From contig NZ_SGWZ01000002.1 of assembly GCF_004216755.1 (NCBI RefSeq), forward strand, positions 310,001 to 374,000: a stretch of 64,000 bases of DNA, written 5' to 3'. The notes below the pieces were generated by a model. The model made no database searches, was not told the origin of the DNA, and worked only from the letters and a program-made list of their open reading frames with translations. Origin of the DNA: Kerstersia gyiorum (GTDB lineage: Bacteria > Pseudomonadota > Gammaproteobacteria > Burkholderiales > Burkholderiaceae_B). Shown here piece after piece: positions 1-9,055 of the stretch. The translations under genes and the position numbers were made by a program. Every line of letters starts with the position of its first letter. Position 1 is the stretch's first letter.

Positions 1-226
1 CATCAAGGCGGACCAATATTTCCACGATACCTTCCTGGCCCATGCGTCTCGCGATGGCAGGATAGTCGGGCGTGACCTGGTTGCTGATGGCCGGCTTGCT
101 GACGATAGGGTCTGCAGGGTTGGGGTCATTCCAGTCTTCAGGGTCTGCCAGTGTGGCAAGTACACCGAGCATGGCCTGCTGCTGTGTGCCTATATTTCTT
201 TGGGCATGGCGGCTGTGCGCCTGCAT
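1..226 (-). CDS. TonB C-terminal domain protein (partial, runs off left edge)
   Basis: Reading leftward from an ATG at 226, the frame is open to the window edge. It contains YPAIARRMGQEGIVEILVRLD-type sequence (first residue near 58-60), the typical start of a TonB C-terminal domain, preceded by a Pro/Asp-rich stretch. TonB-family proteins transmit proton-motive force to outer-membrane receptors. The visible N-terminus has no transmembrane anchor, which is unusual for TonB. The same frame is also open upstream to about 361, into the lysS end, and gives Pro/Ala-rich linker-like sequence, so the start is uncertain. The likely lysS terminator at 281-306 argues for the ATG at 226. Alternatives are a truncated tonB or an annotatable start outside this reading. 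Confidence 0.65.
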   Translation of the reverse strand, partial: MQAHSRHAQRNIGTQQQAMLGVLATLADPEDWNDPNPADPIVSKPAISNQVTPDYPAIARRMGQEGIVEILVRLD

Positions 227-280
227 GCAGCGTTGGCGGAGCGGGTTGGGGCCTGGCCGTTGGTGCAGGGCCGGATACAA

Positions 281-306
281 CACCGGCGCCTTGAGGGGCG
301 CCGGTG
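281..306 (-). terminator. Hairpin after lysS
   Basis: A perfect 10-bp stem, CACCGGCGCC with GGCGCCGGTG and a 6-nt loop, lies 24 nt beyond the lysS stop. The following T-tract is weak, so termination may be partial. Confidence 0.55.
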
Positions 307-329
307 CAGGGAACTGTTGCAGTGAGGGA

Positions 330-1856
330 TTAATCTTCCCGCCGCAAATGCGGGAACAGGATCACGTCGCGGATGCTGGGGCTGTCGGTCAGTAGCATCA
401 CCAGGCGGTCGATGCCGATACCGCAGCCGCCGGTGGGGGGCATGCCGTATTCCAGGGCGCGGATATAGTCTGCGTCGAAGTACATGGCTTCTTCGTCACC
501 AGCATCTTTGGCTTCGACTTGCGCCCGGAAGCGTTCTGCCTGGTCTTCCGGGTCGTTCAGCTCCGAGAAGCCGTTGGCGATTTCGCGGCCGGTGATGAAC
601 AGCTCGAAGCGTTCCGTGATGCCGGGCTGGGTATCGGAGGCACGCGCCAGCGGCGAAACCTCTACCGGGTAGTCGATGATGAACGTGGGGTGCCACAGCT
701 GGGCTTCCGCCGTTTCCTCGAACAGGGCCAGTTGCAGGGCGCCCAGGCCTGCGCGTGCCAGCGCCGGGCCCTTGACATCGGCACCCAGGCGGGCCAGTTC
801 CTTGCGCAGATAATCGGCGTCCTGCAGGTCGCTTTCCTGGTAGCTGGGCGCGTATTTCAGAATGGCGCCCACGATGGTCAGGCGGTCGAAGGGCAGGCCC
901 AGGTCAAGGTCGCGGCCCTGGTATTGCAGCTTGGCGCTGCCGGTGGCCGCAATGGCCGCCTGGCGGATCAGGCCTTCAGTGAATTCCATCAGCCAGCGGT
1001 AATCCGCATAGGCTGCGTAGAATTCCATCATGGTGAATTCAGGGTTGTGGCGCGGGCTGACACCTTCGTTGCGGAAGTTGCGGTTGACTTCGAAGACCCG
1101 CTCGAAGCCGCCCACGATCAGGCGCTTGAGATATAGCTCGGGTGCGATGCGCAGGAACATTTCCATGTCCAGCGCATTATGGTGCGTGACGAAAGGCTTG
1201 GCGCTGGCGCCGCCAGGGATGGGGTGTAGCATGGGCGTTTCGACTTCCAGGAAGCCGGCCTCGACCATGGCCTGGCGGATGCCCGCGATGGCCTTGCTGC
1301 GCGCCAGGAACGTCCGGCGCGTGTCTTCCGTCATGATCAGGTCGACGTAACGCTGGCGGTAGCGCAGCTCCTGGTCGGAAACGCCGTGGAACTTGTCGGG
1401 CAGTGGGCGCAGCGATTTGGCCAGCAGGCGGGCCTCGCTGGCATGGATGGAGAGTTCGCCCTTGCGGGTCTTGAACACGCGGCCCGTGACGGCGACGATG
1501 TCACCGATGTCCCATTGCTTGAAGGCGCTGTAGACGTCCTCGCCCAGCACGCCCTTGTCCAGGTAGATCTGGATGCGGCCGCTGCCATCCTGCACGGTGG
1601 CGAAACTGGCTTTGCCCATGACCCGTTTGAGCATCATGCGGCCAGCAAGGCGGACGACGACGGGAGCCGCTTGCTCCAGGGCTTCGGCCTCCATGTCGTC
1701 GTAGCGCTGGTGCAGGTCGGCCGCATGCGCGTCCGGTTGGAAATCATTGGGGAAAGCTACGCCTTCGGAGCGTAGCCGGGCCAGTTTGCCGCGCCGCTCC
1801 GCGATCAGGCGGTTTTCGTCAGTAACGGGAGTGGCAGGCGTGGAAGAGTCAGTCAT
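330..1856 (-). CDS. lysS: Lysyl-tRNA synthetase, class II
   Basis: Charges tRNA-Lys in the cytoplasm. The 508 residues fit the family (about 505). An N-terminal OB-fold anticodon-binding domain (roughly 65-165, around VMGKASFATVQDGSGRIQIY) is followed by the class II catalytic core. Motif 2 is FRNEGVSPRHNPEFTMMEFY near 260-280 and motif 3 is GCGIGIDRLVML near 474. The gene lies 48 nt behind prfB on the same strand, the same prfB-lysS pairing found in E. coli, so the two are probably co-transcribed. The start MTDSSTP resembles that of valS at 26969. The only lysine tRNA in this window, tRNA-Lys(CUU), is far away at 63144-63219. Confidence 0.97.
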   Translation of the reverse strand: MTDSSTPATPVTDENRLIAERRGKLARLRSEGVAFPNDFQPDAHAADLHQRYDDMEAEALEQAAPVVVRLAGRMMLKRVMGKASFATVQDGSGRIQIYLDKGVLGEDVYSAFKQWDIGDIVAVTGRVFKTRKGELSIHASEARLLAKSLRPLPDKFHGVSDQELRYRQRYVDLIMTEDTRRTFLARSKAIAGIRQAMVEAGFLEVETPMLHPIPGGASAKPFVTHHNALDMEMFLRIAPELYLKRLIVGGFERVFEVNRNFRNEGVSPRHNPEFTMMEFYAAYADYRWLMEFTEGLIRQAAIAATGSAKLQYQGRDLDLGLPFDRLTIVGAILKYAPSYQESDLQDADYLRKELARLGADVKGPALARAGLGALQLALFEETAEAQLWHPTFIIDYPVEVSPLARASDTQPGITERFELFITGREIANGFSELNDPEDQAERFRAQVEAKDAGDEEAMYFDADYIRALEYGMPPTGGCGIGIDRLVMLLTDSPSIRDVILFPHLRRED

Positions 1857-1904
1857 GTCGGATGAATTGCAGTGGCGTTCTGGGTACGTGGCGGGCTTGG
1901 GGGT

Positions 1905-3009
1905 TCAAAGACCTTGTTTCAGGCTGGCCTGGATGAAGGGATCGAGGTCGCCGTCCAGCACTTTCTGGGTGTTGGAAATTTCCACGTTGGTACGCAGGTC
2001 CTTGATGCGGCTGTTGTCCAGCACATAGGAACGGATCTGGTGGCCCCAGCCCACATCGGTCTTGGAGTCTTCCAGCTTCTGCTGTTCGGCCATGCGGTTG
2101 CGCATTTCCAGCTCGTAGAGCTTGGATTTCAGCATTTGCATGGCTTCGGCGCGGTTGCGGTGCTGCGAACGGTCATTCTGGCATTGCACCACGATACCGG
2201 TGGGCGTGTGGGTGATACGCACGGCCGAATCGGTCTTGTTGATGTGCTGGCCGCCCGCGCCGCTGGCACGATAGGTGTCGACACGCAAGTCTGCCGGGTT
2301 GACTTCGACTTCGAAGGAGTCATCGACCTCAGGGTAGACGAAGATACTGGCAAAGGAAGTATGGCGGCCGCCCGAGGAATCGAACGGGCTCTTGCGGACC
2401 AGGCGGTGCACGCCGGTTTCAGTGCGCAGGTGGCCGAAGGCATAGTCGCCTTCCACCTTGATGGTGGCAGACTTGATGCCAGCCACTTCACCTTCCGATT
2501 CTTCCAGGATTTCTGTCTTGAAATCCTTGCGTTCGCAGTATTTCAGGTACTGGCGCAGCAGCATGGAAGCCCAGTCCTGGGCTTCGGTGCCGCCGGCGCC
2601 AGCCTGGATGTCGATGAAGCAGTTCAGCGGATCGGCCGGGTTGGAGAACATGCGGCGGAATTCCAGCGCTTCCAGTTCTTCCTGGTAGCCGCGCGCGTCG
2701 TCTTCAATGGACAGCAGCGTGGCTTCATCGTCATCGGCGCTGGCGAGCTCGAACAGTTCGAGCGAATCGCGCACGCCGTTGTGCAGGTGCTCCAGAGTGA
2801 GCACGACGGTTTCCAGGCTTTTCTTCTCGCGGCCAAGATCCTGCGCATGCTGGGGGTCGTTCCAGATGGCGGGGTCTTCCAGTTCGGCGTTTACGACTTG
2901 CAGGCGTTCAGCTTTGCTATCGTAGTCAAAGATACCTCCGAAGCTGGCCGACACGGTCGGCGTAGTCTTCGAGGCGGGCGGAGATCTGGTTCTGGCGTTC
3001 TGCTTCCAT
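1905..3009 (-). CDS. prfB: Peptide chain release factor 2 (programmed +1 frameshift)
   Basis: Recognises UGA/UAA stop codons and triggers peptide release. Translation starts at the ATG at 3009-3007 after a purine-rich leader. An in-frame UGA is codon 28 (2928-2926). The context is a Shine-Dalgarno-like CGGAGG, then UAU CUU UGA C, exactly the autoregulatory RF2 frameshift site. After the +1 slip the protein continues as DYDSKAERL and totals about 367 residues, matching E. coli RF2 (365). The stop-recognition SPF tripeptide appears in KSPFDSSGGRH and the catalytic GGQ in GAGGQHINKT. A reading that ignores the slip gives a spurious N-terminus back to 3104. The gene is upstream of lysS in the same operon. 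Confidence 0.97.
2925..2946 (-). promoter_or_regulatory. RF2 programmed +1 frameshift signal
   Basis: On the minus strand the site reads CTT CGG AGG TAT CTT TGA C. It has the internal Shine-Dalgarno-like element 3 nt before the CUU slip codon, followed by the UGA read by RF2. Low RF2 allows slippage and makes more RF2. Confidence 0.95.
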
Positions 3010-3167
3010 CTTTGTTCCTGGTATGCGCTTGCGCCGCGTAGCCGCTGGTGGGAGCGTGCCGGGCAGGGCCAGGCCGTCGCTGGTGCGGGGCAAGTCTGGT
3101 GCAAGTCTGTTGCGGTAGATTAATCCGCTATTTTAACGCGCTGGAAGCTGTGGCGTGAAAATCGTGT

Positions 3168-4775
3168 TCAGACCGATTCGGGCGGATGCGGTTCGATGCG
3201 GTTGCGGCCATTGCGCTTGGCTGCGTAGAGCGCCATATCGGCAGTCTTGGTTACGCTTTGCAGGGTGGCGCCGTCGTCCGGATACAGCGCAATGCCGATG
3301 GAAACGGTGATCCGTATGTTCTGGGGAAATGCGGTGCGTTCCACCCGCAAGCGCAGGCGCTCCGCCACCCGGTAGGCTACGGCCGCGCTGGTGCCAGGCA
3401 GAAACAACGCGAATTCCTCGCCGCCGGTGCGGCAGGGCAGGTCCGGGCCGCGCGAGTTGTCGCGTATCACCGCAGCGATCTTTTGCAGCACCTGGTCGCC
3501 GATGTCATGGCCATGGCTGTCGTTGATCTGCTTGAAATAGTCCACGTCCAGCAACAGCAGCGCGAACGGTTCGCGGTCACCTATCCAGCGCGTCACCTGT
3601 TCTTCCAGGCCGCGCCGGTTGGCCAGGCCGGTCAGCAGGTCGGTGGACGACTCATGCCGTAGCTGGCGCAACTTGTTGTGGATCAGCGCAAGGCTGTGCA
3701 GCAGTGATTGCTTGAGCTGCGCCGCTTCGAAATACCAGGTGCGGATTGCCAGCAACTGGTTGCGCGTGCCTTCCACGTTGTTCATGTGGCGGCTGCGGCG
3801 CGCCAGTTGCGACAACGGCAGCGTGATGTGGCGCGAGATCAGCCAGATGATGACGATCAGTGCCAGCATGACCGGCAGCGTATAGGACAGGGTCTGGAGC
3901 AGCAGCATGCCTTCGTTGATGAGCACCCCGCGTATCGGCCTTTGCGCGACGATGCCCCAATTGACGCGCTGCACCACCGCATAGCCGGCCAGTTGTTCCT
4001 CGTCATCCTGGGTATGCTGCAGGTTGCCGTCCAGGCCGCGACGCATGGCCTGGGCGATGGGCGTGTCGGCAATATTCACGCCAATGCGGTTGCCGTCGGG
4101 ATGGTAGATGATAGTGCCCTTGCCATCGAGGACGTACAGAGTGGAGTCGTTGTTGTAGAACTGTTGTCCCAGCAGGCTATGCAGGATGTTGTCTTCCTGG
4201 GTGTAGATCGTGCCGCCGATATAACCCTGGTATTGCCCGGCGGTATCGAACAGCGGCCAGGACATCAGCAGTACCAGGCGATTGGATGTGGAACGGTAAA
4301 TGCCGCTGATATAAGGGGATTGCAGCGCCAGCGAACCACGCACGCCTTCGCTGTCGAGCGTGCGTTTCAGGGCTTCGTGGGGCGCCGTGGCTGCCGATCT
4401 TGCCAGCAGCCGCGCCTGCGCGGACACAATGTGCACCGAGTTGAACAGATTGCCCTGGCGGCGCAGCCGGTGGGTTTCCCTTTGCATGGCGGCTTCGTCG
4501 CCGAACAGCGGCGGCTGCGGCATGCCATCGCTGGAATCAGGCTCGGTGCCCATCAGCAGGCGCGCGCTGTACTCCAACTGCGACATGGCGTCCTTGAGAA
4601 AGGTGTCTGTCGCCTGGGCCAGCTTCTTTGCATAGACGTGATTGGCTTCCAGCGTGGTCTGCAACAGCATGTCGCGTTGGACACGATTACTGGAATACAA
4701 GACGTTGACCAAGGTGACGAGGACGGCAACCAGAGTCAGCGAAAGAATGAGTTGGCGAAGGTTGATCCTGCTCAT
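3168..4775 (-). CDS. Membrane diguanylate cyclase with Cache-type sensor (GGDEF)
   Basis: Makes c-di-GMP from two GTP. The 535 residues show an N-terminal transmembrane helix (about 7-26), a large periplasmic region of Cache type (about 30-290), a second helix near 292-313 (LPVMLALIVIIWLIS), a short HAMP-like or coiled linker, and a C-terminal GGDEF domain (about 365-530). The active site is GGEEF in CRTGGEEFALF, and LTGLANRRGL marks the domain start. An RxxD inhibitory site (RGPD) lies five residues before GGEEF, so product feedback inhibition is expected. The ligand is unknown. The gene lies between recJ and prfB on the same strand and may have its own promoter. Confidence 0.92.
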   Translation of the reverse strand: MSRINLRQLILSLTLVAVLVTLVNVLYSSNRVQRDMLLQTTLEANHVYAKKLAQATDTFLKDAMSQLEYSARLLMGTEPDSSDGMPQPPLFGDEAAMQRETHRLRRQGNLFNSVHIVSAQARLLARSAATAPHEALKRTLDSEGVRGSLALQSPYISGIYRSTSNRLVLLMSWPLFDTAGQYQGYIGGTIYTQEDNILHSLLGQQFYNNDSTLYVLDGKGTIIYHPDGNRIGVNIADTPIAQAMRRGLDGNLQHTQDDEEQLAGYAVVQRVNWGIVAQRPIRGVLINEGMLLLQTLSYTLPVMLALIVIIWLISRHITLPLSQLARRSRHMNNVEGTRNQLLAIRTWYFEAAQLKQSLLHSLALIHNKLRQLRHESSTDLLTGLANRRGLEEQVTRWIGDREPFALLLLDVDYFKQINDSHGHDIGDQVLQKIAAVIRDNSRGPDLPCRTGGEEFALFLPGTSAAVAYRVAERLRLRVERTAFPQNIRITVSIGIALYPDDGATLQSVTKTADMALYAAKRNGRNRIEPHPPESV

Positions 4776-4956
4776 TGATGCAGCCCCGGTGCTGCCCCAT
4801 CGAGATCGGGCGATGGGCGGATTCTAGCACCGGTGCGTGGTGGCGATGCGGTTGGCGCGGCCACTGTAGACAATCGCGGCCCTGGCCGCGCCGGAAATGC
4901 CGCCGGTGGCGACCGCCCGCTGGCGCAGGCAGTCGCCTCGGCCTGCTGGCCTGGCA

Positions 4957-6675
4957 TTACGCCGGCTGGGCGTGCTCCAGCAACAGTTGTATGTTGATGT
5001 TGCCATTCCACTCGTTGGTTTCCAGGCGATAGGCGGCAGCGATGAATTCCGGCATGGGTTCGGCATGATTGAACCAGATGGCGTCATAGATCTGGCCATT
5101 GCGTTCCAGCCGCAACTTGAGGTGGCGTTCTTTCAGCAGCCGTTGCTGCACTACGCGGAATTCATCCAGGAACAGCGGGGGCGGGAAGCCTGCCCCCCAA
5201 ACCTGCTGTCCGAGCAGATTGGCCACGGTGGTATTGGCGTAGCCGTCTTCCAGCGAACCGTCCGTTTCTATCAGCGGCTCGAATTCGCTGCGGCCAGTCA
5301 GTTCGCGTACGGCTTCTTCGAAGGCCGGGGCAAAACGCGGGAAGTCCGCCTTGGCGATGGTCAGCCCGGCCGCCATGGCGTGGCCGCCGAACTTGCGGAT
5401 CAGTCCCGGGTAGCGCTTGGACACGATATCCAGCGCGTCGCGCAGGTGCACGTCGGGAATCGAACGGCCAGAACCACGGATTTCCTCATCATCGGCAGGA
5501 GCAAAGGCCAGCGTCGGCCGCCAGTACTTTTCCTTCAGGCGCGAAGCCACCAGCCCGACCACGCCCTGGTGCCAGCTGTCATCGAAGACGCAGACTGTGG
5601 CGCCTGGGCTGGCGCTGGCAGCTTCCATGCTGGAGAGCGCCTGTTCGCGCATGACGGTTTCGATGTTGCGGCGTTCGCGGTTCATGCCGTCAAGTTCACG
5701 CGCCAGTTCCAGGGCCAGCGCCTCATCGTCGGTCGTCAGGCAGGTAATGCCCAGGCTCATGTCTGCCAGACGGCCGGCCGCATTCAGGCGCGGCCCCAGC
5801 GCGAAACCGAGGTCGAAACTGCTGGCATTGCGCGGCTCGCGGCCTGCAACGGCAAACAGGGCGCGCACGCCGGGTTGCATCAGTCCGGCGCGCATGCGTT
5901 GCAATCCTTGCGACACCAGCAGGCGGTTGTTGGCGTCCAGTTTGACGACGTCGGCAACCGTGCCCAGCGCCACCAGATCCGCCAGCTCGTGCAGGCGAGG
6001 GCCACCATCGGGCGGGTAGACGCCGCGCTTGCGCAGTTCGGCGCGCAAGGCCAGCAAGACGTAGAAGATCACGCCCACGCCCGCCAGGTTCTTGGACGGA
6101 AAGCCGCAGCCGGGCTGGTTGGGGTTGACGATGGCCAGCGCATCGGGCAGCGTGTCGCCCGGCAAGTGGTGGTCGGTGACCAGCACGTCTATACCCATCT
6201 CGGCGGCAGCCTGCACGCCTTCGACACTGGCAATGCCATTGTCGACAGTCACGATCAGGTCCGGGTGGCCGGAGGGGTGCCGGCAGGCCAGCTCGACCAC
6301 GGCGGGCGAAAGGCCATAGCCGGTTTCGAAACGGTTGGGTACGAGGAAATCGACATCCGCGCCCATGGCTCGCAGGCCGCGCAAGGCGACAGCACAGGCT
6401 GTGGCGCCATCGCAATCGTAATCGGCGACGACCAGCAGTTTGCAGCCAGCGTCAATGGCGTCGGCCAGGATCTCGGCGGCTTCTTCGGCACGCGTGAGGC
6501 CGCGCGGGGGAATCAGCGCAGGCCATTTCAATACGGTTTGTGCCGGGTCTTCGACGCCGCGTGCGGCCCACAGGCGCGCCAGAAGAGGGTGGGCGCCAGC
6601 ATTTTCCAGCAGGCGGGCATGAGCGGGAGAAGCGGGACGTTGCGTCAGGCGGGGAGTTGCCACCAGTTTTTCCAT
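4957..6675 (-). CDS. recJ: Single-stranded-DNA exonuclease RecJ
   Basis: 5'-3' exonuclease for ssDNA in recombination and mismatch/base-excision repair. The 572 residues match the family (E. coli 577). DHH-phosphoesterase motif I is VVADYDCDGATACAV near residue 82, and motif III is VTDHHLPGD near 158. DHHA1 sequence follows (FGGHAMAAGLTI near 425) and then the C-terminal OB-fold. The first 31 nt overlap the end of the upstream 7580-6645 gene, which suggests translational coupling. Confidence 0.96.
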   Translation of the reverse strand: MEKLVATPRLTQRPASPAHARLLENAGAHPLLARLWAARGVEDPAQTVLKWPALIPPRGLTRAEEAAEILADAIDAGCKLLVVADYDCDGATACAVALRGLRAMGADVDFLVPNRFETGYGLSPAVVELACRHPSGHPDLIVTVDNGIASVEGVQAAAEMGIDVLVTDHHLPGDTLPDALAIVNPNQPGCGFPSKNLAGVGVIFYVLLALRAELRKRGVYPPDGGPRLHELADLVALGTVADVVKLDANNRLLVSQGLQRMRAGLMQPGVRALFAVAGREPRNASSFDLGFALGPRLNAAGRLADMSLGITCLTTDDEALALELARELDGMNRERRNIETVMREQALSSMEAASASPGATVCVFDDSWHQGVVGLVASRLKEKYWRPTLAFAPADDEEIRGSGRSIPDVHLRDALDIVSKRYPGLIRKFGGHAMAAGLTIAKADFPRFAPAFEEAVRELTGRSEFEPLIETDGSLEDGYANTTVANLLGQQVWGAGFPPPLFLDEFRVVQQRLLKERHLKLRLERNGQIYDAIWFNHAEPMPEFIAAAYRLETNEWNGNINIQLLLEHAQPA

Positions 6676-7580
6676 TTATGTTGCGGGACGGGCAGCCAGC
6701 GCTGCCACCAGGGGCGGGGCGCCAGGCGCAGTTCGACCAGGCGGTCGCGGCCCGTTAATACCAGGGGTTCGGCAGAGCGCGGCTGGTCCAGCCAGGGAGC
6801 CAATCGGGCCTCTACCTGCTTGATGTTTTGCAGCCAGCGGCCCCAGTCTTCGGACAGGGCGGCTTCCTGCAGCTCGGGCCAGAGTACCGGACGGCTGCCG
6901 GGCGGACGGGTCCAGGGGCGTGCGCCGCCATAGAGCCAGAGACCGTTGACCGGTGCCAGGCCACGCTCGGCGCGCGCGTCGTTGACGGGGTGATCGTGCC
7001 AGGCCATCTGGATTTCGTTGAGGATGCGACGCCAGGGCCGCAGCTCGGGGTCGTGATTCCACCAGCCCAGCAGGCCGTCGCGGGCCACCGTGGCCGGACT
7101 GGCGCTGCGGGCCTGGCCCAGCAGCCCCTGTGCATCGCGCAGGGCCCAGCGGCCGGGTATCAGCGGATGCACGGCCAGGCCATGGTGCGCCAGGATGTCG
7201 CTGGCGGCCAGGGACAGCTCTGCATCATCACGGTCGCTGACCTGCAGCTCGGTCAACGGCAGCAGATTGACCTGGTCGGTACCCATGGCGATATGGGCAA
7301 ACTCGGCCAGCCAGACTGGCTGGTCTTCGGCTGCCTCGGGGTACAGCAGTGGCCCCATGCCGCTGGCCCAGGCATGGACGGATGCAGGCTGGAAGCCTTC
7401 GGCGCGCAGCCGCCAGACTTCCTCGGGTGTACAGCCGGTCAGGGTTGGCGGCAGCGATTCCAGCGTGGCTTGTGCGCGCCGGAACAACTCCACCAGGCGG
7501 GGCGCGCTCTTTTCAAGTTCGGCCGCCAGTGCCGGCGCAATCGCGCTATCGGGCAGGGCACCAGGGATCAGGATAGACAT
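6645..7580 (-). CDS. RpfE/phosphoglycerate-mutase-like conserved protein
   Basis: A 311-residue soluble protein of a family seen next to recJ in Burkholderiales, often labelled regulatory RpfE type or cofactor-independent phosphoglycerate mutase-like. Recognisable segments are LAEFAHIAMGTDQVNLLPL, GLAVHPLIPGRWAL and ERGLAPVNGLWLYGGARPW, in which a metallo-phosphatase-like C-terminal region is suspected. No complete catalytic set could be assigned by eye, so enzymatic activity is unproven. It overlaps recJ by 31 nt and is divergent from the lol genes. The family assignment is from memory of sequence character and genomic context. Confidence 0.6.
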   Translation of the reverse strand: MSILIPGALPDSAIAPALAAELEKSAPRLVELFRRAQATLESLPPTLTGCTPEEVWRLRAEGFQPASVHAWASGMGPLLYPEAAEDQPVWLAEFAHIAMGTDQVNLLPLTELQVSDRDDAELSLAASDILAHHGLAVHPLIPGRWALRDAQGLLGQARSASPATVARDGLLGWWNHDPELRPWRRILNEIQMAWHDHPVNDARAERGLAPVNGLWLYGGARPWTRPPGSRPVLWPELQEAALSEDWGRWLQNIKQVEARLAPWLDQPRSAEPLVLTGRDRLVELRLAPRPWWQRWLPVPQHKWKNWWQLPA

Positions 7581-7654
7581 GGAAACGGATTGTAGTGCGA
7601 GACCAGCTCCAGGTGGACGCGGCGCTCGGGCGGAAACCGCATAAAATGGCGCGG

Positions 7655-9055
7655 ATGTCGAAACCGCACAAACCCCTCCCGTATGAGATCTGGATAGGCC
7701 TGCGCTATGCAGACCTGTCGCGGATCGTGTTCCAGACCTTGCGCCGCACCGGCGTGCTATGGCTATTGGGCCTGTTGTGGCGCCTGTTGCCGGGGCGCCG
7801 CAGCGACCCGTTCGCGGCCTGGCGCCAGCAGGCAGGAATAGGCGCCCAGCGAGACGGCTTCGTTTCGTTCGTGGCGGTCAGCGCCATGGCGGGTATTGCC
7901 CTGGGGGTGGCGGCATTGATCGTGGTGCTGTCGGTCATGAACGGCTTCCAGTCACAGGTGCGGGATCGCATGCTGTCGGTGTTGCCACATATCGAACTGT
8001 ATGTGCCGCGTGCGGCCTCGGATAGTCCCCTGGATGGCTGGGACTACTGGGCGCGTGAGGCCAGTCAGAATCCCGCCGTCCGTGGCGCGGCGCCTTTCGT
8101 TTCCTCGCAGGCCATGCTGGTGCGGGGCAAGACGCTGCGGGGCGTCAAGATCAGCGGCGTGGACCCGGCGGAAGAAGGCAAGGTCTCGGATTTACCGAAA
8201 CAGATGGTCAGCGGTTCCCTGGATGATCTGAAACCCGGCAGCTATGGCCTGGTGCTGGGGGCTGCGCTGGCCGATAGCCTGGGCCTGCAATTGGGGCAGC
8301 CCGTCATCCTGATGGCGCCCGAGGGCAGCGTCAGTCCGGCTGGTTTCTCTCCCCGGATGCGGCAATTCCGGCTGGTGGGAGTTTTCGAGTCCGGCCATTA
8401 TGAATACGACTCCAGCCTGGCTTTTGTGAACGCGGAGGATGCGGCCAAGGTATTCCGCGATAACGCCGTTTCCGGGGTGCGCCTGCGCATCGCCAATATG
8501 GAACAGGCGCCGGAAGTCGCAGCGCAGCTGCAGAACCAATTGCGCGGGCATGTCATTGCCAGCGACTGGTCGCAGAACAACCGGGTTTGGTTCGCCGCCG
8601 TCAAGACGGAAAAACGCATGATGTTCCTCATCCTGATGCTGATCATCGCCGTGGCGGCCTTCAATCTGCTGTCGTCCCTGGTCATGGCGGTCAAGGACAA
8701 GCGCTCGGAGATTGCCATTCTGCGCACCTATGGCGCGACGCCGCGTGAAATCGCCCGCATCTTCCTGGTGCAAGGGGCTTTGATCGGCACGGCCGGTACG
8801 CTGCTGGGCGTGGGGCTGGGCGCCTTGCTGGCCTATAACCTGGAAACCATTGTGCCGGCGATCGAGAATCTGCTGGGTGTGCACTTCATTCCGCAGCAGG
8901 TGTATTTCATCAGCTCGCTGCCGTCCCAGCCCAGGGTCGGCGATATCGTGCTGATCGGCGCCTGCTCGCTGGTGCTGTCCCTGTTGGCAACCCTGTACCC
9001 CAGCTGGCGCGCGTCGCGCCTGCAACCCGCGGAGGTTCTGCGCAATGAGCATTGA
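7655..9055 (+). CDS. lolC: Lipoprotein-releasing ABC permease (LolC/LolE or LolF type)
   Basis: Inner-membrane subunit that extracts outer-membrane lipoproteins and hands them to LolA. From the ATG at 7655 it has 466 residues, against about 400 in E. coli LolC. Family sequence is clear: VSAMAGIALGVAALIVVLSVMNGF (first helix), a MacB-type periplasmic domain, then three helices (LMLIIAVAAFNLLSSLVMAV onward) and LYPSWRASRLQPAEVLRNEH at the end. The extra length is an approximately 40-residue hydrophobic/basic insert between IGLRYADL and the first helix. The only permease gene next to lolD is this one, so a LolDF-type complex with two identical subunits is possible. ATGs at 7646 and 7655 are both plausible. 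Its end overlaps lolD by 11 nt. Confidence 0.88.
   Translation: MSKPHKPLPYEIWIGLRYADLSRIVFQTLRRTGVLWLLGLLWRLLPGRRSDPFAAWRQQAGIGAQRDGFVSFVAVSAMAGIALGVAALIVVLSVMNGFQSQVRDRMLSVLPHIELYVPRAASDSPLDGWDYWAREASQNPAVRGAAPFVSSQAMLVRGKTLRGVKISGVDPAEEGKVSDLPKQMVSGSLDDLKPGSYGLVLGAALADSLGLQLGQPVILMAPEGSVSPAGFSPRMRQFRLVGVFESGHYEYDSSLAFVNAEDAAKVFRDNAVSGVRLRIANMEQAPEVAAQLQNQLRGHVIASDWSQNNRVWFAAVKTEKRMMFLILMLIIAVAAFNLLSSLVMAVKDKRSEIAILRTYGATPREIARIFLVQGALIGTAGTLLGVGLGALLAYNLETIVPAIENLLGVHFIPQQVYFISSLPSQPRVGDIVLIGACSLVLSLLATLYPSWRASRLQPAEVLRNEH

Noticed and set aside
1872..3041. Long plus-strand frame antisense to prfB
   Set aside because: Composition mirrors the antisense of a well-identified gene; no domain seen.
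4897..6933. 678-codon plus-strand frame antisense to recJ
   Set aside because: Result of GC-rich third positions; RecJ motifs on the other strand are complete.
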